The notes: generated from the letters alone by a model not told the origin. A stretch of 64,000 bases of DNA from Candidatus Zixiibacteriota bacterium (GCA_020051695.1 JAGVQM010000041.1:62001-126000); one strand, 5' to 3'. Positions 28,601 to 38,417 are shown, counted from the first letter of the stretch. Translations and numbers: made by a program.

Positions 28601-29112
28601 ACCCCGCGCAGGAAGATAACGACGGTGACGGTGACGGCGATGCGTGTGATCCGGATGACGACGATGACGGGGTCGTGGACCTGCAGGATAACTGCCCGTT
28701 TGTGTCCAATGCCGGTCAGGAAAACAACGACGGCGACGGATTGGGTGATCTGTGTGATCCCGATGACGACAACGACGGCGTGGCCGATCTGGATGATAAT
28801 TGCCCGCTGGCCGGGAACCCCGGACAAGAAGATGGCGACGGTGACGGCCTTGGTGACGTATGTGATGATTGCGATTGCAGCGAACTGGGCGACTGGGACG
28901 GCAACGGCAACTGTGACCCGCTCGATGTCGGGTACATCGTGGCTTATGTCTACAAATCGTGGGGCTCGCTTCCGCCGCCGATCGACAATTGTCCGGAAGT
29001 CCACGGCGATTGGGATTGCAGTGGGTCGCTTAATCCCGTTGATGTCATCCGCATGGTCAATTACGTCTACCGCTCACAGGCGGTCGGACCTTGCGAACGT
29101 TGCACGGAATAA
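25663..29112 (+). CDS. Secreted C25 (gingipain-type) cysteine protease with TSP3 repeats and dockerins
   Basis: 1149 residues from ATG 25663 (GGGGAG upstream). Signal peptide (about 1-33, ending near ASAAE), propeptide-like beta domain (to about 230), C25 catalytic domain with His474 (HLGHGN) and Cys505 (SQACYSG), an Ig-like segment after 610, a jelly-roll/MAM-like domain (about 725-890, [12 protein letters not shown]), five or so thrombospondin type-3 calcium repeats (about 895-1075), and a C-terminal dockerin pair ([32 protein letters not shown]). Unlike gingipains it has no T9SS-type C-terminal domain here; the dockerins probably provide surface attachment. The long antisense ORF over the repeats is compositional. 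Confidence 0.92.
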   Translation: MKIRGLVNLLIVLLFLSAFGFLLVVSFPIASAAETITVEYTFERPEIREITIDGVGYHKILMAGAPNSGIAGHPLLPARGANILLPQDSRISQIEVVPDGKVLLGGGFSLVPAGRPYKLSAGPGALVPLARDSAVYGSALPVPGKVYEQIGTQQFRGQRFFTLKLTPVEYIPASGELSYYATITVIVHTEPADRQSTLYRGLLADRTELQRKVDNPELLDAYYPQARVPAANYDLLILTTQTLAGSFQSLKDYHDTTGVLTEIHTITEVGSSDPAAVRDYIRERYLNDGIQYVLIGGDDDLIPAVNLYVASWAGAGADIEYAMPGDLYFGCLDGTYNYDADSRWGEPTDGDGGGDVDLVAEVAVGRAPVGNVTEADRFVSKTMQYLTTSDTYLQNILMCGEYLGFGGVSDYAGNMMDQIVDGSSADGYTTIGIPADQYAIDRLYDRDWPGNDWPVSELNSRVNNGLHVINHLGHGNTDWALKMTSSAVLTNFANTDHCFLYSQACYSGHFDDAECWAEYMGIKTDYGAWAVIMNARYGWGASYSTDGASQRFNREFWDAVFNSAEGMPEIGRANGDSKEDNLYRINEDCMRWCYYEINLFGDPTVSIRGAAGLSFSYPGGIPETVLPNDATTFEVLINAYGDAVLVPGSAQLHYSISGAPWQTDALAETGPGEYLAVLPALNCTHAIEFYISAEEETTGRVCDPDPASPHTAFPVTGEIAFYEDDFETDQGWTISGGQWARGTPLGGGGAYGNPDPAAAHSGTQVYGYNLSGDYIANMPEYHVTSPVIDCSGRVNVHVKFWRWLGVESPSYDHASVRVSTNGVTWTTVWQNGTEIADGAWTDCDVNISAVADNQSTVYLRWTMGTTDGGWEYCGWNIDDVRVVAADCEDAGADSDNDGILNGVDNCPYTANPGQEDGDGDGAGDVCDNCVSISNPPQEDADDDGTGDACDECTDVDGDGWGDPGFAANTCAVDNCPDTPNPAQEDNDGDGDGDACDPDDDDDGVVDLQDNCPFVSNAGQENNDGDGLGDLCDPDDDNDGVADLDDNCPLAGNPGQEDGDGDGLGDVCDDCDCSELGDWDGNGNCDPLDVGYIVAYVYKSWGSLPPPIDNCPEVHGDWDCSGSLNPVDVIRMVNYVYRSQAVGPCERCTE

Positions 29113-29200
29113 ATTAAGAACCAGGAATCTGTAAACGCTGGTGACAAAACAGGTTATTGACATTTTCGATATACATGTGCGACCGCGGCCCGAACAGGGC

Positions 29201-29228
29201 TTGACATCGGTTGTGCAGGTATTATAAT
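29201..29228 (+). promoter_or_regulatory. Consensus promoter for tRNA-Cys
   Basis: TTGACA (29201-29206), 16-nt spacer, TATAAT (29223-29228): both hexamers match the sigma70 consensus exactly, 44 bp before the mature tRNA 5' end. Confidence 0.85.
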
Positions 29229-29271
29229 CAGTTCGTCGAACGGGGCCGATAATCACGGTACGCCCCGAGGT

Positions 29272-29346
<75 letters not shown>

Positions 29347-29478
29347 TTCCCAGAACAATGAGTCAGTTAACCGGGCATATATCCTTACGGGATTTGGCTA
29401 GTGTGTTGACAAGGGAACCCCGCGTCGATATCGTCGGTAAAAGCAGGCAAGGTGTTGCTTTGCCTCACGGGAGAACCG

Positions 29479-30051
29479 ATGGGTAATGCCGGAAAAACAT
29501 TGATGTGCGCGGTGATGCTGTCGTTGGCGCCTTTCGTCAGCTCCGGCGGGCAGGTCAGTTCACCCGAGGCGGTTGTCGATTCCGCCGCCACCCGGCTTAC
29601 TGCTCAGGACTGGTCGGGCTACGCCGCACTGATCCATCCGGACGTGCTGCAGGATTTCGCATATTACGTGATGAAAATAACCGATATCCGCATGCAGACC
29701 GGCGGCGGGGGCGAGGAATTCGATTTGTTGTTTGGCCGCCCGACCATGGAGGAACTCAAATCCGCCGAGCCCCGCACATTGTTCGCCAATTTCCTCGGAG
29801 CTTCGATCAAGGCCGTGCCCGAGTTTGCACAGATTATGCTTCAAGTCAGTTCCAAACGGCTGGGCACTGTCAGCGAAGGAGAACAATTCCGGCATATCGT
29901 CATTCGCCAAAGCTACCGGATTGGGGAAAACGTCGCCGATCGAGTGGAAGTGCTGACCTTGGAACGGGACGGTGAAACCTGGAAAATGCATCTCCCACCC
30001 AGCATCGTGACGTTTCTTGATGAATTGGGCTGGCCCCGGATGGATGGCTGA
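29479..30051 (+). CDS. Exported hypothetical protein, about 190 aa
   Basis: Start ATG 29479 with GGGAG upstream. An N-terminal signal peptide (GKTLMCAVMLSLAPFVSS) precedes a mostly helical/alpha+beta mature protein. The mature part has a SPEAVVDSAATRLTAQDWSG opening and a C-terminal EVLTLERDGETWKMHLP strand pair. This is reminiscent of small NTF2-like or DUF4878-like folds that scaffold exported proteins, but I cannot assign a family. The 3' end overlaps the following HAD gene by a few bases, so they may be co-translated. Confidence 0.75.
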   Translation: MGNAGKTLMCAVMLSLAPFVSSGGQVSSPEAVVDSAATRLTAQDWSGYAALIHPDVLQDFAYYVMKITDIRMQTGGGGEEFDLLFGRPTMEELKSAEPRTLFANFLGASIKAVPEFAQIMLQVSSKRLGTVSEGEQFRHIVIRQSYRIGENVADRVEVLTLERDGETWKMHLPPSIVTFLDELGWPRMDG

Positions 30052-30718
30052 ATCGATGAGCGAATTGCAGGCAGTAATTTTCGACTTTGACGGCGTCCTT
30101 GCCAATTCGATTCCAGCCTATCGTAGTGCGGTGGCAGAAGCAGCCGGCCAAGCGGGTATCGATGATCCGGATGCCGGGCAGATTGCCAGCTCAGATACGC
30201 GGACTGTTGCCCGGCGAATTATTGAACAATACGACCTCGAAATCGACACCGAGACGTTGGCCGAACAGATTGAAAACTTCGCACTCGATCGGCTCCTGAC
30301 AACACCACACATCGTGCCGGGAGCGGTGAAACTGGTTTCCGCCATCCGTCAGGCGGGTCTGCGGACTGCTATCGCTTCGCTGGCTCCCCGGAGAAACATC
30401 GAGGCAGTGCTGCGCCAGGGGGGGATGGCCGATTATTTTGAAGCCATCGTGGCGGCCGAGGATATCGTCAATATTAAGCCCAACCCGGAAGTTTTTCTCA
30501 AGGCAGCAGAGGCACTTGATCTGGCCGGCCGCGATTGTCTGGCTATCGAGGATTCCCCCACCGGTCTCACTGCCGCCAATGATGCCGGGATGGTGACTGT
30601 AGCGCTGACCACTACCGTACCGGCGGACCGCCTTGGTCACGCGCATTACATCGCCGGGTCTCTCGCGGAGTTGACGCTGGAAAAACTTAATGAGATATAC
30701 CTGGCTCACCGGCCGTGA
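30044..30718 (+). CDS. HAD-superfamily phosphatase/phosphomutase (beta-phosphoglucomutase-like)
   Basis: About 224 residues. Motif I DFDGVLANS contains the nucleophile and general-acid Asp pair; motif II is in TAIASLAPRRN, motif III Lys in NIKPNPEVF, motif IV in AIEDSPTGLTAA. A helical cap lies between motifs I and II. Similar proteins act on small sugar phosphates or phosphoglycolate; the substrate is not predictable. Start is ATG 30044 overlapping the previous stop, or ATG 30056 (MSELQAVIF). Confidence 0.88.
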   Translation: MAESMSELQAVIFDFDGVLANSIPAYRSAVAEAAGQAGIDDPDAGQIASSDTRTVARRIIEQYDLEIDTETLAEQIENFALDRLLTTPHIVPGAVKLVSAIRQAGLRTAIASLAPRRNIEAVLRQGGMADYFEAIVAAEDIVNIKPNPEVFLKAAEALDLAGRDCLAIEDSPTGLTAANDAGMVTVALTTTVPADRLGHAHYIAGSLAELTLEKLNEIYLAHRP

Positions 30719-30870
30719 TTTCGGCGGCTCGTTTTTCACCTCGTGTACTCCGAAAGTCGCAATCCAATAGGTGCTTACCGCGTTATCGTAATGTAATTGT
30801 TTGTTTTACACTGTATCTCCCGTATTAGCAGGGTCCCGCTTGCGGTCGGTCTGTATTCTTACATAAACAT

Positions 30871-30898
30871 TTGACCCGGCCGGACATTTGATTATGTT
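30871..30898 (+). promoter_or_regulatory. Putative promoter of the M29-like gene
   Basis: TTGACC (30871-30876), 16-nt spacer and TATGTT (30893-30898), 47 bp before the ATG in an AT-rich gap. Consensus match only. Confidence 0.45.
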
Positions 30899-30944
30899 TA
30901 TTACAGGGTTATGTGATCCGGACTGCCTTGAAAGGAGGTCAGCC

Positions 30945-32147
30945 ATGCGAAAAACGATGATGCTGTTAGTAGTGGTCGTGTGTGTGGTGGGGCAGATGGC
31001 CGTCGGGCAATCAACCGGCGAGCAAGCCGTGGCTTTGGATTATCAAGTCCTGGCCGAAAAATTGGTCAACCAGTGCGCGGGGATACATGAGGGCGACCTG
31101 GTGCGGATTTCAGGCGGGGTGCGCGACTGTAAATTGTTGGAAAACCTTGCCGTGCTGGTCCGGGCCCGGGGTGCGTTTCCCCTGATCACACTGTCCAGCG
31201 ATGAAATGACCAGACGGTTCTATGAAGAGATCCCGGAAGTATACGATGTGCAGACATCGGATTTTGAGGTCAAGCTGGCCAGCATTATAACCGCGCGAAT
31301 CCACGTAGACTATAGTGAAACCGAAAACCCGCTCAGTGGTGTTCCTCCTGAGCGCATCGTGACGGTCAACCACGCCAACGCCCCGGCGTGGGACTTGATG
31401 CTTAAACGGAAAGTCCGGCAGGTCTACCTGGGGAACGATCTGTATCCCACTGCCGAACGGGCGCAGTTATTCGGTGTGGCACAGGATGAGCTGGCGAAGA
31501 TCTTCTGGAGTGGTGTGAATGTCGACTATACTCAACTCCGCAAAACCGGCGAAGCCCTGCGCACGGCGCTTGACGGGGGGCAGATAGTGCACATCACACA
31601 TCCCGGCGGGACCGATCTGAAAATGGAGATCACGGCCCGGCGGATATTTGTCAGTGATGGTGTGGTTTCGCCGGAGGATATGCAACAGGGCAACGCCGGT
31701 TGTCTGGTCTGGCTGCCGGCGGGAGAAGTGTATGTGACGCCGGTCCCCGAAACCGCCGAGGGAAGAGTTGTTGTCGATCGACAGTTTTTCCAGGGTCAGG
31801 AAATCCGGGGCCTGGAGTTGAAATTCAAGGCGGGAAAACTGGTCTCAATGAAAGCGGAATCCGGCCTGGAGCCATTGAAAGCCATGTACGACGCACAGGG
31901 GCCGGGGAAGGATGTGCTGTCGGTGGTCGATATCGGGATCAATTCCAACGTCCATAATATTACGGGCAGCCGGATGGTGGCGTGGATGGCGGCCGGTACG
32001 GTTACCGTGGGACTGGGGGACAATACCTGGGCCGGCGGCATGAACAATTCGCCGTTTGAATTTTACAACCACCTGTCGGGCGCGACGTTAAAAGTCGACG
32101 GCAACGTGCTGGTCGATGCGGGTGAACTGGTGCTTAAGGTCCCCTAG
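30945..32147 (+). CDS. Exported M29-like (aminopeptidase) family protein, probable loss of metal ligands
   Basis: 400 residues from ATG 30945, with a perfect AAAGGAGGT ribosome site 6 nt upstream. Signal peptide about 1-23 (LLVVVVCVVGQMAVGQ). The remainder follows the thermophilic aminopeptidase (M29) fold: LPAGEVYVTP retains the first Glu, and DIGINSN and GGMNNSPFEF align with family C-terminal blocks. By eye, however, the usual HIALG is TVGLG and the HWD ligand pair is EFY, so several two-metal ligands appear replaced. M29 enzymes are normally cytosolic. It may be a non-catalytic or altered exported relative. Confidence 0.82.
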   Translation: MRKTMMLLVVVVCVVGQMAVGQSTGEQAVALDYQVLAEKLVNQCAGIHEGDLVRISGGVRDCKLLENLAVLVRARGAFPLITLSSDEMTRRFYEEIPEVYDVQTSDFEVKLASIITARIHVDYSETENPLSGVPPERIVTVNHANAPAWDLMLKRKVRQVYLGNDLYPTAERAQLFGVAQDELAKIFWSGVNVDYTQLRKTGEALRTALDGGQIVHITHPGGTDLKMEITARRIFVSDGVVSPEDMQQGNAGCLVWLPAGEVYVTPVPETAEGRVVVDRQFFQGQEIRGLELKFKAGKLVSMKAESGLEPLKAMYDAQGPGKDVLSVVDIGINSNVHNITGSRMVAWMAAGTVTVGLGDNTWAGGMNNSPFEFYNHLSGATLKVDGNVLVDAGELVLKVP

Positions 32148-32210
32148 GCCGATCGTCGAGTCTTTGCCGGATAAGATTGGTTTGTCGTTTTGATTTACTG
32201 GGAGAGTGGC

Positions 32211-32229
32211 GAGCACATGGCATGTGCTC
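32211..32229 (+). terminator. Hairpin between the M29-like gene and tRNA-Leu
   Basis: GAGCACA-TGGCA-TGTGCTC, extended by flanking GGGAG and CTTCCC, 63 bp after the M29-like stop. No U-run; possible processing or weak termination site. Confidence 0.4.
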
Positions 32230-32325
32230 CTTCCCTCAGTCATTTGCGCATTATAGACAATGGGTATAAAAACGACCTTGCGCCTCCAGCGGTGAATTTG
32301 ATTACTTCTTGTTGTACGGCCAATT

Positions 32326-32411
32326 GCCGGAGTGGCGGAAGTGGTAGACGCCAGGGACTTAAAATCCCTTGGGAGATTTCTCCCGTGCCGGTTCGAGTCC
32401 GGCCTCCGGCA
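32326..32411 (+). tRNA. tRNA-Leu (TAA)
   Basis: Acceptor GCCGGAG pairs with CTCCGGC (32404-32410). Anticodon stem AGGGA/TCCCT frames the loop CTTAAAA (anticodon TAA, 32360-32362). A long variable arm (TTGGGAGATTTCTCCC) marks a class II tRNA, and the T arm is GGTTCGAGTCC. Discriminator A73 fits Leu. CCA is not encoded (GAGG follows), unlike the tRNA-Cys above. A weak promoter (TTGCGC, 15 nt, TATAAA at 32265) lies upstream. Confidence 0.97.
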
Positions 32412-32662
32412 GAGGTTATGCATAGTGTCACCATTTGTGCGCCGAAACACTGACGCCGGCTGCAACTTGTTGCGATAAAAAGTCATACGAGTCCAATCGC
32501 CCGTATCGTCCGACACTAAAACGAATAAAATGGTTGCCCCATTCTCGGGGTATGCACTTATATAATCAGTCTTAAGCTCGTACTTGAGACTATTGGGGCC
32601 GGGTCAGGGGGGACCGGAAGTGAAGGGAGGGCATTAACCTGGCAGTGCCGAAAGGCAAAATC

Positions 32663-35600
32663 ATGGCGAATTGGAAAACGTGTATTTTTCTGGTCTGGAT
32701 CGGGATTTCGACCTCCGGGGTCCGGGCCATGCCCCCGGTGCAGCAACGGGCCGAATTATATCGCTCGGTCGCCGATCTCGAAATCGATTATCAGGTCACG
32801 GTCGATGCCAATCAGCTTTCCATGTTTGTGACCAATATCGGGTCCTTTGGGCGCGATAATACGAATTTGCTGGGACGCACCGACGGGTTGTATTTTCCGG
32901 CGGGATATCACACGACGATCCTGTACTCCGGCGGGCTGATGCTCGGTGCACTCGTCGACGGCGCAGTCCGCGTCAGCGCTGCCGGATACCCACAGCATAC
33001 CTATTCACCCGGGCCCATGAAGGACGGCACTTTCCAGCCGGATAGTAGTTCTTTCAGGGTGTACAAAATATTCCGCGATTTGTATGAAAACGGGTTTTAC
33101 GACGACCCGCGGCCGGTAACCGACCCCCAAGCACAAAAACGTTGGGATGATTATCACAACTGGCCTGCGGAGATGGGCGCGCCGACCTATCCTGACGGCC
33201 TGCCCCGGTTTTACGGCGATCAGACGTTATGGTCGGTGTTCAATGATGCCGATCCGGCCACGCATACCAACCTCTTCGGTTCAAGTTCCGGGTTGGGTGT
33301 GGAAATCCAGCAGACGACTTTTGCCCTGGACATTTCGAACCCCCTGAAACGGTGTATCTTTACTCGGTACCTGCTGATCAATAACGGCGCCCATGATTTG
33401 GACAGTATGTACGTGACCTTGTGGGGCGATCCGGATATCGGTGATCCCAACGACGATCGTTCCGGCTGTGATATATCGCTGGACCTCGGCTATGCCTATA
33501 ACGCGCAGGATGTGGATTCCCTGTATGGCGTCGGCCCGCCCTCGGTCGGTTTTTGCCTGCTCAATGGCCCGCTGACGCCGTCCGCCGCCGATTCCGCTCA
33601 GTTTCTCTGGGAATGGCGGCAGGGATACCGCAACCTGCCAATGACTTCCTTCATCAGGACCATCTCGGGCACTGATCAGCTGAACGCTCAGGAATCCTAC
33701 TGGTACATGCAGGGCCGGGACGCAAAAAACGGTGGGTACGCGATCTTTGATCCGAGGACTTTCTATCCGACCACGTACATGGTTTCCGGTGATCCAATCA
33801 CCGGGAGCGGGTGGGTGGATGATGCCGCCAGGATCAACCGGGAGGTATCCATCACCGTGGAGCAGACAATCCACGACTATGAAAGTCCAATCGAACCGCC
33901 TCTTAATGTTTTTGAAAGTCCCGATTACTACGACTTGTGGCACGTTTCCTCAGATCAGCCCGGTGATCCCCTGCGATTTGATCATCTTGGTCATATTGGC
34001 ACAGGCGTCTGGGAAATGCGCTTCGTTGATGCAATGTTCGGCAGCTTATATTACGATTGGGATACGCGCTTGCCGACAGCTCCGGCCCTGGCGCCATTCG
34101 AGGTTTGGTCCGAAGGCCAGCGGCTGGAAATATTTATCGACGACATCAATGCTGATGGTCTATGGTCACCCGGGGATGTTGTTTATTTTTGGGAAGAGTT
34201 ATATCATTCTGCACCATATCTAATTGCGACACCTGCAGATTCCACGCTGCGCATTGGGCGGATTATCATCAACGACTCAGCGCCCCTGGATCATCCCGTC
34301 ATTCGTTTTACGTCGACCGAGACCGCAGATACACTTCCCGGCGCCGACGGCCGATTCATGGTTTCCACGGGCCCGTTTCACATGGCCCCCGGCGATACCC
34401 AGGAAGCCTCGTTTGCCATCATGGTCGGCGCGGATGATACCTACCTCCAGTCCATATCCGATCTGGAGACCAACGCCGCCGCCGCGCGGGACGCCTGGAG
34501 CCGGGGTTTTGACGGCCCGCATTTCCTGCACCCGCCGACGCCGGTGCGGGACACGCTCTTCGAGGTAATCGAAGGTGAGGAGATCACTTTTACTGTCTCG
34601 GCGATTGATTCCACGCTTGGTGATACGGTCACTCTCACGGTCGGCGGCATGCCGTCCGGCGCCGTGTTGTCGCCGTCGTTGCCGTTAAAAGGCAATCCGG
34701 CACGAACTACGTTCTCCTGGACCCCCGGCGCAGGGCAAATCGGCAACCATCAAATGCTGTTCAGCGCCACGGACCTGAACACGGGCTTTACCGAAACCTA
34801 CCCGGTCGGGATCAGGGTCTTGACGGCCAATGTCCCGCCGGAGTTTTCCCATCCACCTACCCCGGCGTGCGACACCGCCTTTAACGTCGTGGCGGGCGAT
34901 ACGCTGGAATTTATCATCGAGGTCTTCGATGTAGACAAGCTCGATGATGTGACGCTGACCATCGACGAGTTGCCGCAGGGCGCCCTGCTGACTCCCGCGC
35001 TGCCGGCAACAGGCAATCCGGTCCAGACGACATTTCGTTGGACTCCCGATTACTCTCAGCTCGGTTCGCATACATTCAACTTCGGAGCCATTGATCCGAC
35101 GGGCGCCGTGGCGGAAACCTGCTCCTTCACAGTTATCGTTTCTTCGGCGGGCCTGGCCCCGGAATTTGTTCATCCCCCGACACCGGGGTGTGAAACGACC
35201 ATTATTACCTCGGCCGGTGTGCCGGTAAGTATAACGGTCGAGGCCTTTGACCCGGTAGCTGCCGACCGCGTGACATTAAGCGTGGCGAATCTTCCAGCCG
35301 GGGCCGTGCTGAGCAATGCCCTTCCCGCCACGGGCAACCCGGTGACGACAACCCTGACCTGGCAGCCGGCCTATAGTCAGCTTGGTCTGCACACGGTGCA
35401 GTTTGCGGCCCGGGATTCCATTGATGGTCTGGCCGCGCAATGTTCGTTTATTATCGAAGTGATTTCGGCGGACCTTCCGCCGATTTTTGCGCATCCGCCA
35501 ACGCCGAAATGTGACAGTATATTCACTATCGAGGCGCGGGATTCGATATGTTTGATCATTGAGGCCTTCGATGAGATCGCGGCTGACCGGGTAACGCTGA

Positions 35601-37099
35601 GTGTGACAGGACTGCCGCCAACCGTCGTTGCCCATCCCCTACTGCCGGTGACCGGTAATCCGGTCAATTCACAGATCTGCTGGCGGCCAACGTATGCCGA
35701 GCTGGGCCATTACCCCGTTGTAGTCACGGCCACCGATTCAATCGACGGACTGGCTGTCCAGTGTCCGTTTCTATTCCAAGTCGTTTCGGCGGCCATCCCG
35801 CCGGAATTTGTCCACCCGGCGACTCCCGCCTGTGATACCGTGTTCCAGGTGCAGGTGGGGGATACCGTGCAATTCAATGTTCATGTGTTGGACGTCATTG
35901 ATGTCGAGACAGTGACGCTGAGCGCCGACGGTGTGCCGGCCGGCGCGGTCATTACCCCGGCGTTGCCGTCCTCGGGCAATCCGGTCCATGTTACGTTTTA
36001 CTGGGTGCCGATCTCCGCCGATGTCGGCGGACATTCCCTGGCATTCACCGTTACGGATTCGATCGACGGTCTGACCGACGAATGTCTTGTCGAACTGGCT
36101 GTTACCCAAAATGCGCTGGAAATCGTGAGCGTGACTCCGACCGGAACATTGCAAATCGACAGCAGTTTCAGCATCACCTTCAATTATCCGGTGGATACGC
36201 TCTACCTTGATGATGAGGAATTATCTCCCACCATCGGTTTCATCCCCCATGGCGGCCGATACAGCACTGCTGATAATCGGCACACCATCGTGTTTCACCC
36301 GTTTAATTTGTTTCCTCCGCTCAGCGAGGTGTCCGTGGATTTATCAGGGCTTCGCGGCGCGGACGGGCAAACCTGGGCTGAGGGGTCCCAGCGCACCATT
36401 ACGTTCCAGACCGGGTACGGCGTTTATTCCGGCGATCTGAATAATGACGGCCGGGTCGATTCACTTGATGTATTGCCCATCGCAATGCACTGGCGGCAGG
36501 AGGGGCCGACGGCAGCTGCTGATGGCTGGCGCACATGGGGCGTGCGCCCGGCGCGGGATTGGTCTCCTGCCACGGCAGTATACGCCGATGCCAACGGCGA
36601 CGGTCTCGTCGATGAGACAGACTTGTTCCCCATCGGCCGCCATTGGCACCGGACACACGGTAACGCCAGTCCCGTGGCCGGGGCGGGTGCGGACTTCGAC
36701 CCGACGTTCTACCAAACGGAATTACGGGCGTTTTACGATGCCATCCGGGAAGATGATTCGCCGTTTATGCGCAATGTCCGCACGCAACTGGAACACCTGT
36801 TAGGGGTGGCGGCGGTCCCACAGGATTTCTTTCTGGCGCAGAATCACCCCAATCCGTTCAACGCCGAGACCTCGATCACTTTTGCGCTGGCGCAGCGAGA
36901 GTATATCACGCTTACAGTCTATGACGCGCTGGGGCGGACGGTCCGTGTGCTGGCGCAGGGGGATTATCCTCCCGGCAGCCATACGCTCGGCTGGGATGGT
37001 CTCGACGGAAAAAACTTGCCGGTGAGCAGCGGAGTGTATTTCTATACCCTGACTGGGAAAAAGCGCAGCGAGACACGCAAGATGATGCTGCTGAAATAG
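32663..37099 (+). CDS. Giant surface protein: Ig-like repeats, dockerin pair, FlgD/T9SS-like C-terminal sorting domain
   Basis: 1478 residues from ATG 32663 (AAAGG 7 nt upstream; the frame opens at GTG 32645). Signal peptide about 1-22. Region 25-615 is a unique beta-rich domain. Five cadherin/Ig-like repeats start near residues 620, 727, 832, 938 and 1046, each opening with a HPPTP- or HPATP-type motif and containing a GNPV-type turn. An SbsA-like Ig domain (about 1150-1250) follows. A dockerin with two calcium loops (DLNNDGRVDSLD, DANGDGLVDETD) comes next, then a C-terminal FlgD-Ig domain (NHPNPFNAETSITF to MMLLK). A -10-like TATAAT at 32561 lies upstream. First gene of a five-gene set. Confidence 0.9.
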   Translation: MANWKTCIFLVWIGISTSGVRAMPPVQQRAELYRSVADLEIDYQVTVDANQLSMFVTNIGSFGRDNTNLLGRTDGLYFPAGYHTTILYSGGLMLGALVDGAVRVSAAGYPQHTYSPGPMKDGTFQPDSSSFRVYKIFRDLYENGFYDDPRPVTDPQAQKRWDDYHNWPAEMGAPTYPDGLPRFYGDQTLWSVFNDADPATHTNLFGSSSGLGVEIQQTTFALDISNPLKRCIFTRYLLINNGAHDLDSMYVTLWGDPDIGDPNDDRSGCDISLDLGYAYNAQDVDSLYGVGPPSVGFCLLNGPLTPSAADSAQFLWEWRQGYRNLPMTSFIRTISGTDQLNAQESYWYMQGRDAKNGGYAIFDPRTFYPTTYMVSGDPITGSGWVDDAARINREVSITVEQTIHDYESPIEPPLNVFESPDYYDLWHVSSDQPGDPLRFDHLGHIGTGVWEMRFVDAMFGSLYYDWDTRLPTAPALAPFEVWSEGQRLEIFIDDINADGLWSPGDVVYFWEELYHSAPYLIATPADSTLRIGRIIINDSAPLDHPVIRFTSTETADTLPGADGRFMVSTGPFHMAPGDTQEASFAIMVGADDTYLQSISDLETNAAAARDAWSRGFDGPHFLHPPTPVRDTLFEVIEGEEITFTVSAIDSTLGDTVTLTVGGMPSGAVLSPSLPLKGNPARTTFSWTPGAGQIGNHQMLFSATDLNTGFTETYPVGIRVLTANVPPEFSHPPTPACDTAFNVVAGDTLEFIIEVFDVDKLDDVTLTIDELPQGALLTPALPATGNPVQTTFRWTPDYSQLGSHTFNFGAIDPTGAVAETCSFTVIVSSAGLAPEFVHPPTPGCETTIITSAGVPVSITVEAFDPVAADRVTLSVANLPAGAVLSNALPATGNPVTTTLTWQPAYSQLGLHTVQFAARDSIDGLAAQCSFIIEVISADLPPIFAHPPTPKCDSIFTIEARDSICLIIEAFDEIAADRVTLSVTGLPPTVVAHPLLPVTGNPVNSQICWRPTYAELGHYPVVVTATDSIDGLAVQCPFLFQVVSAAIPPEFVHPATPACDTVFQVQVGDTVQFNVHVLDVIDVETVTLSADGVPAGAVITPALPSSGNPVHVTFYWVPISADVGGHSLAFTVTDSIDGLTDECLVELAVTQNALEIVSVTPTGTLQIDSSFSITFNYPVDTLYLDDEELSPTIGFIPHGGRYSTADNRHTIVFHPFNLFPPLSEVSVDLSGLRGADGQTWAEGSQRTITFQTGYGVYSGDLNNDGRVDSLDVLPIAMHWRQEGPTAAADGWRTWGVRPARDWSPATAVYADANGDGLVDETDLFPIGRHWHRTHGNASPVAGAGADFDPTFYQTELRAFYDAIREDDSPFMRNVRTQLEHLLGVAAVPQDFFLAQNHPNPFNAETSITFALAQREYITLTVYDALGRTVRVLAQGDYPPGSHTLGWDGLDGKNLPVSSGVYFYTLTGKKRSETRKMMLLK

Positions 37100-37114
37100 A
37101 CGCGGAGGAAACAC

Positions 37115-38407
37115 ATGAACATACTTTGGCGCTGGGGTATGGGCGCCCTCATTCTGGCGGTTATGGGTTGTGCGCAGACTGCCTCTCAGTTGGGCCATAA
37201 CGCCATGAAACAGAAAAACTACTACCTGGCAGAATCCCGCTTCCAGGAAGCGCTCGCCGCCAACCCACAGGACTGGGCGGCCCGCCGTGGACTGGGGCTG
37301 GCCTATTACGGGCGTGGCGAGTATGACCAGGCGGCCCGGGAACTGGAAACCGTCCGACAGCAAATGCCCGCCGACGGCCAAACCAGTCTGTATCTCGGCC
37401 TGACCCGTGAACGTCTCGCCGATTTCGCTGCTGCTGAGCAGGTGTACAGCCGTTATGTGGCGCTGGACAATAGTTCGCAACTGGCCCGGCGCATCCGCGG
37501 ACGTCTGCTCTATGTCCAAAATGAAAAAGCGCGGCAGCAGGTGCAACAGGCCATCCAATTCGATCAACCGCTGATCGGCGACGCCGGAGGGGCGCGGGTG
37601 GTCGGTGTGCTGCCGTTTATCCCGGTCGGGGAGGACGCCGAGCGGCTCGATCCGCTGGCGGTCGGTCTGGCCGCGCTGGTGGTGGACGACCTGTTCCGCA
37701 TCGGGAGCATTAAACTCGTCGAACGCATGCAATTGAATTATATCCTTGATGAACTGGCGCTGGCCGGTGATTCGGTGGTCGATGTTTCCTCCGCGCCGCG
37801 CTTGAACCGGTTGATCGGCGCGGGCTACCTCGTGCGCGGCGACCTGGTGTCGCTGGACAACGAGGAGGTCGGGATTCATTCCGGAGTTATCAATACTCGG
37901 CAGAAGACCTACAACCCGGTCATCGATTCGGAAGAAAAATTCAGCAAGTTATGGAGCCTGCAAAAACAAATTACGTTTGCGATTATCGACTCACTGGGCA
38001 TCGTCCTGACTCCCGAGGAGCGCAACGCGATCAGCCGGGTGCCCACGGAAAATTATGAGGCCTTTCTGGCCTACTGCAACGGCATTGCGGAAAAAGACCA
38101 GGGCAACTATGATGCCGCCGGGCAATACTTCAACCAGGCGGTGCTGGCCGACCCCAACTTTGGCCAGGCCGTGGACATGAAAGAAGAGGCCGGCCTGCTG
38201 GAGGAAAACGGCGGCAATCAGGATGAATTCGAAAGCACGCTCGGCTCGCAGATTGGCGGCGAGACGCTGGCGACGGGCTTTGACACGGATGTCACCGGCG
38301 AATTCGAAGACCTGACCGAAAACGGTGTGGATAACAACGATACCGTGCCGGTCGAGGATGTCACCGGGGAGACTGGGACGGTGTCTGTCGGCGGGACCAT
38401 TCGGTAG
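37115..38407 (+). CDS. CsgG-like lipoprotein with N-terminal TPRs
   Basis: 430 residues; GGAGG precedes the ATG and the gap from the previous gene is 15 bp. Lipobox LAVMGC gives Cys19 as the acylated residue. TPR-like helices occupy about 25-140. The CsgG/FlgO-type domain spans about 160-320 (VVGVLPFIPVGEDAERLDPL, LVERMQLNYILDELAL, YLVRGDLVSL), then another TPR unit and an acidic, low-complexity Thr/Asp/Glu tail. CsgG forms the curli export channel in the outer membrane. Here a related lipoprotein sits between an exported giant protein and a barrel protein, so a role in export or assembly is plausible but unproven. Confidence 0.85.
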   Translation: MNILWRWGMGALILAVMGCAQTASQLGHNAMKQKNYYLAESRFQEALAANPQDWAARRGLGLAYYGRGEYDQAARELETVRQQMPADGQTSLYLGLTRERLADFAAAEQVYSRYVALDNSSQLARRIRGRLLYVQNEKARQQVQQAIQFDQPLIGDAGGARVVGVLPFIPVGEDAERLDPLAVGLAALVVDDLFRIGSIKLVERMQLNYILDELALAGDSVVDVSSAPRLNRLIGAGYLVRGDLVSLDNEEVGIHSGVINTRQKTYNPVIDSEEKFSKLWSLQKQITFAIIDSLGIVLTPEERNAISRVPTENYEAFLAYCNGIAEKDQGNYDAAGQYFNQAVLADPNFGQAVDMKEEAGLLEENGGNQDEFESTLGSQIGGETLATGFDTDVTGEFEDLTENGVDNNDTVPVEDVTGETGTVSVGGTIR

Positions 38408-38417
38408 GAGGGCAACG

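Noticed and set aside
27034-29004. 656-codon open frame on the minus strand
   Set aside because: It is antisense to the C25 protease and its TSP3 repeats. The translation is low-complexity (runs of V, I, A with D/T) caused by the GAC/GGC-rich Asp-Gly codons of the sense strand, and there is no domain or ribosome site.
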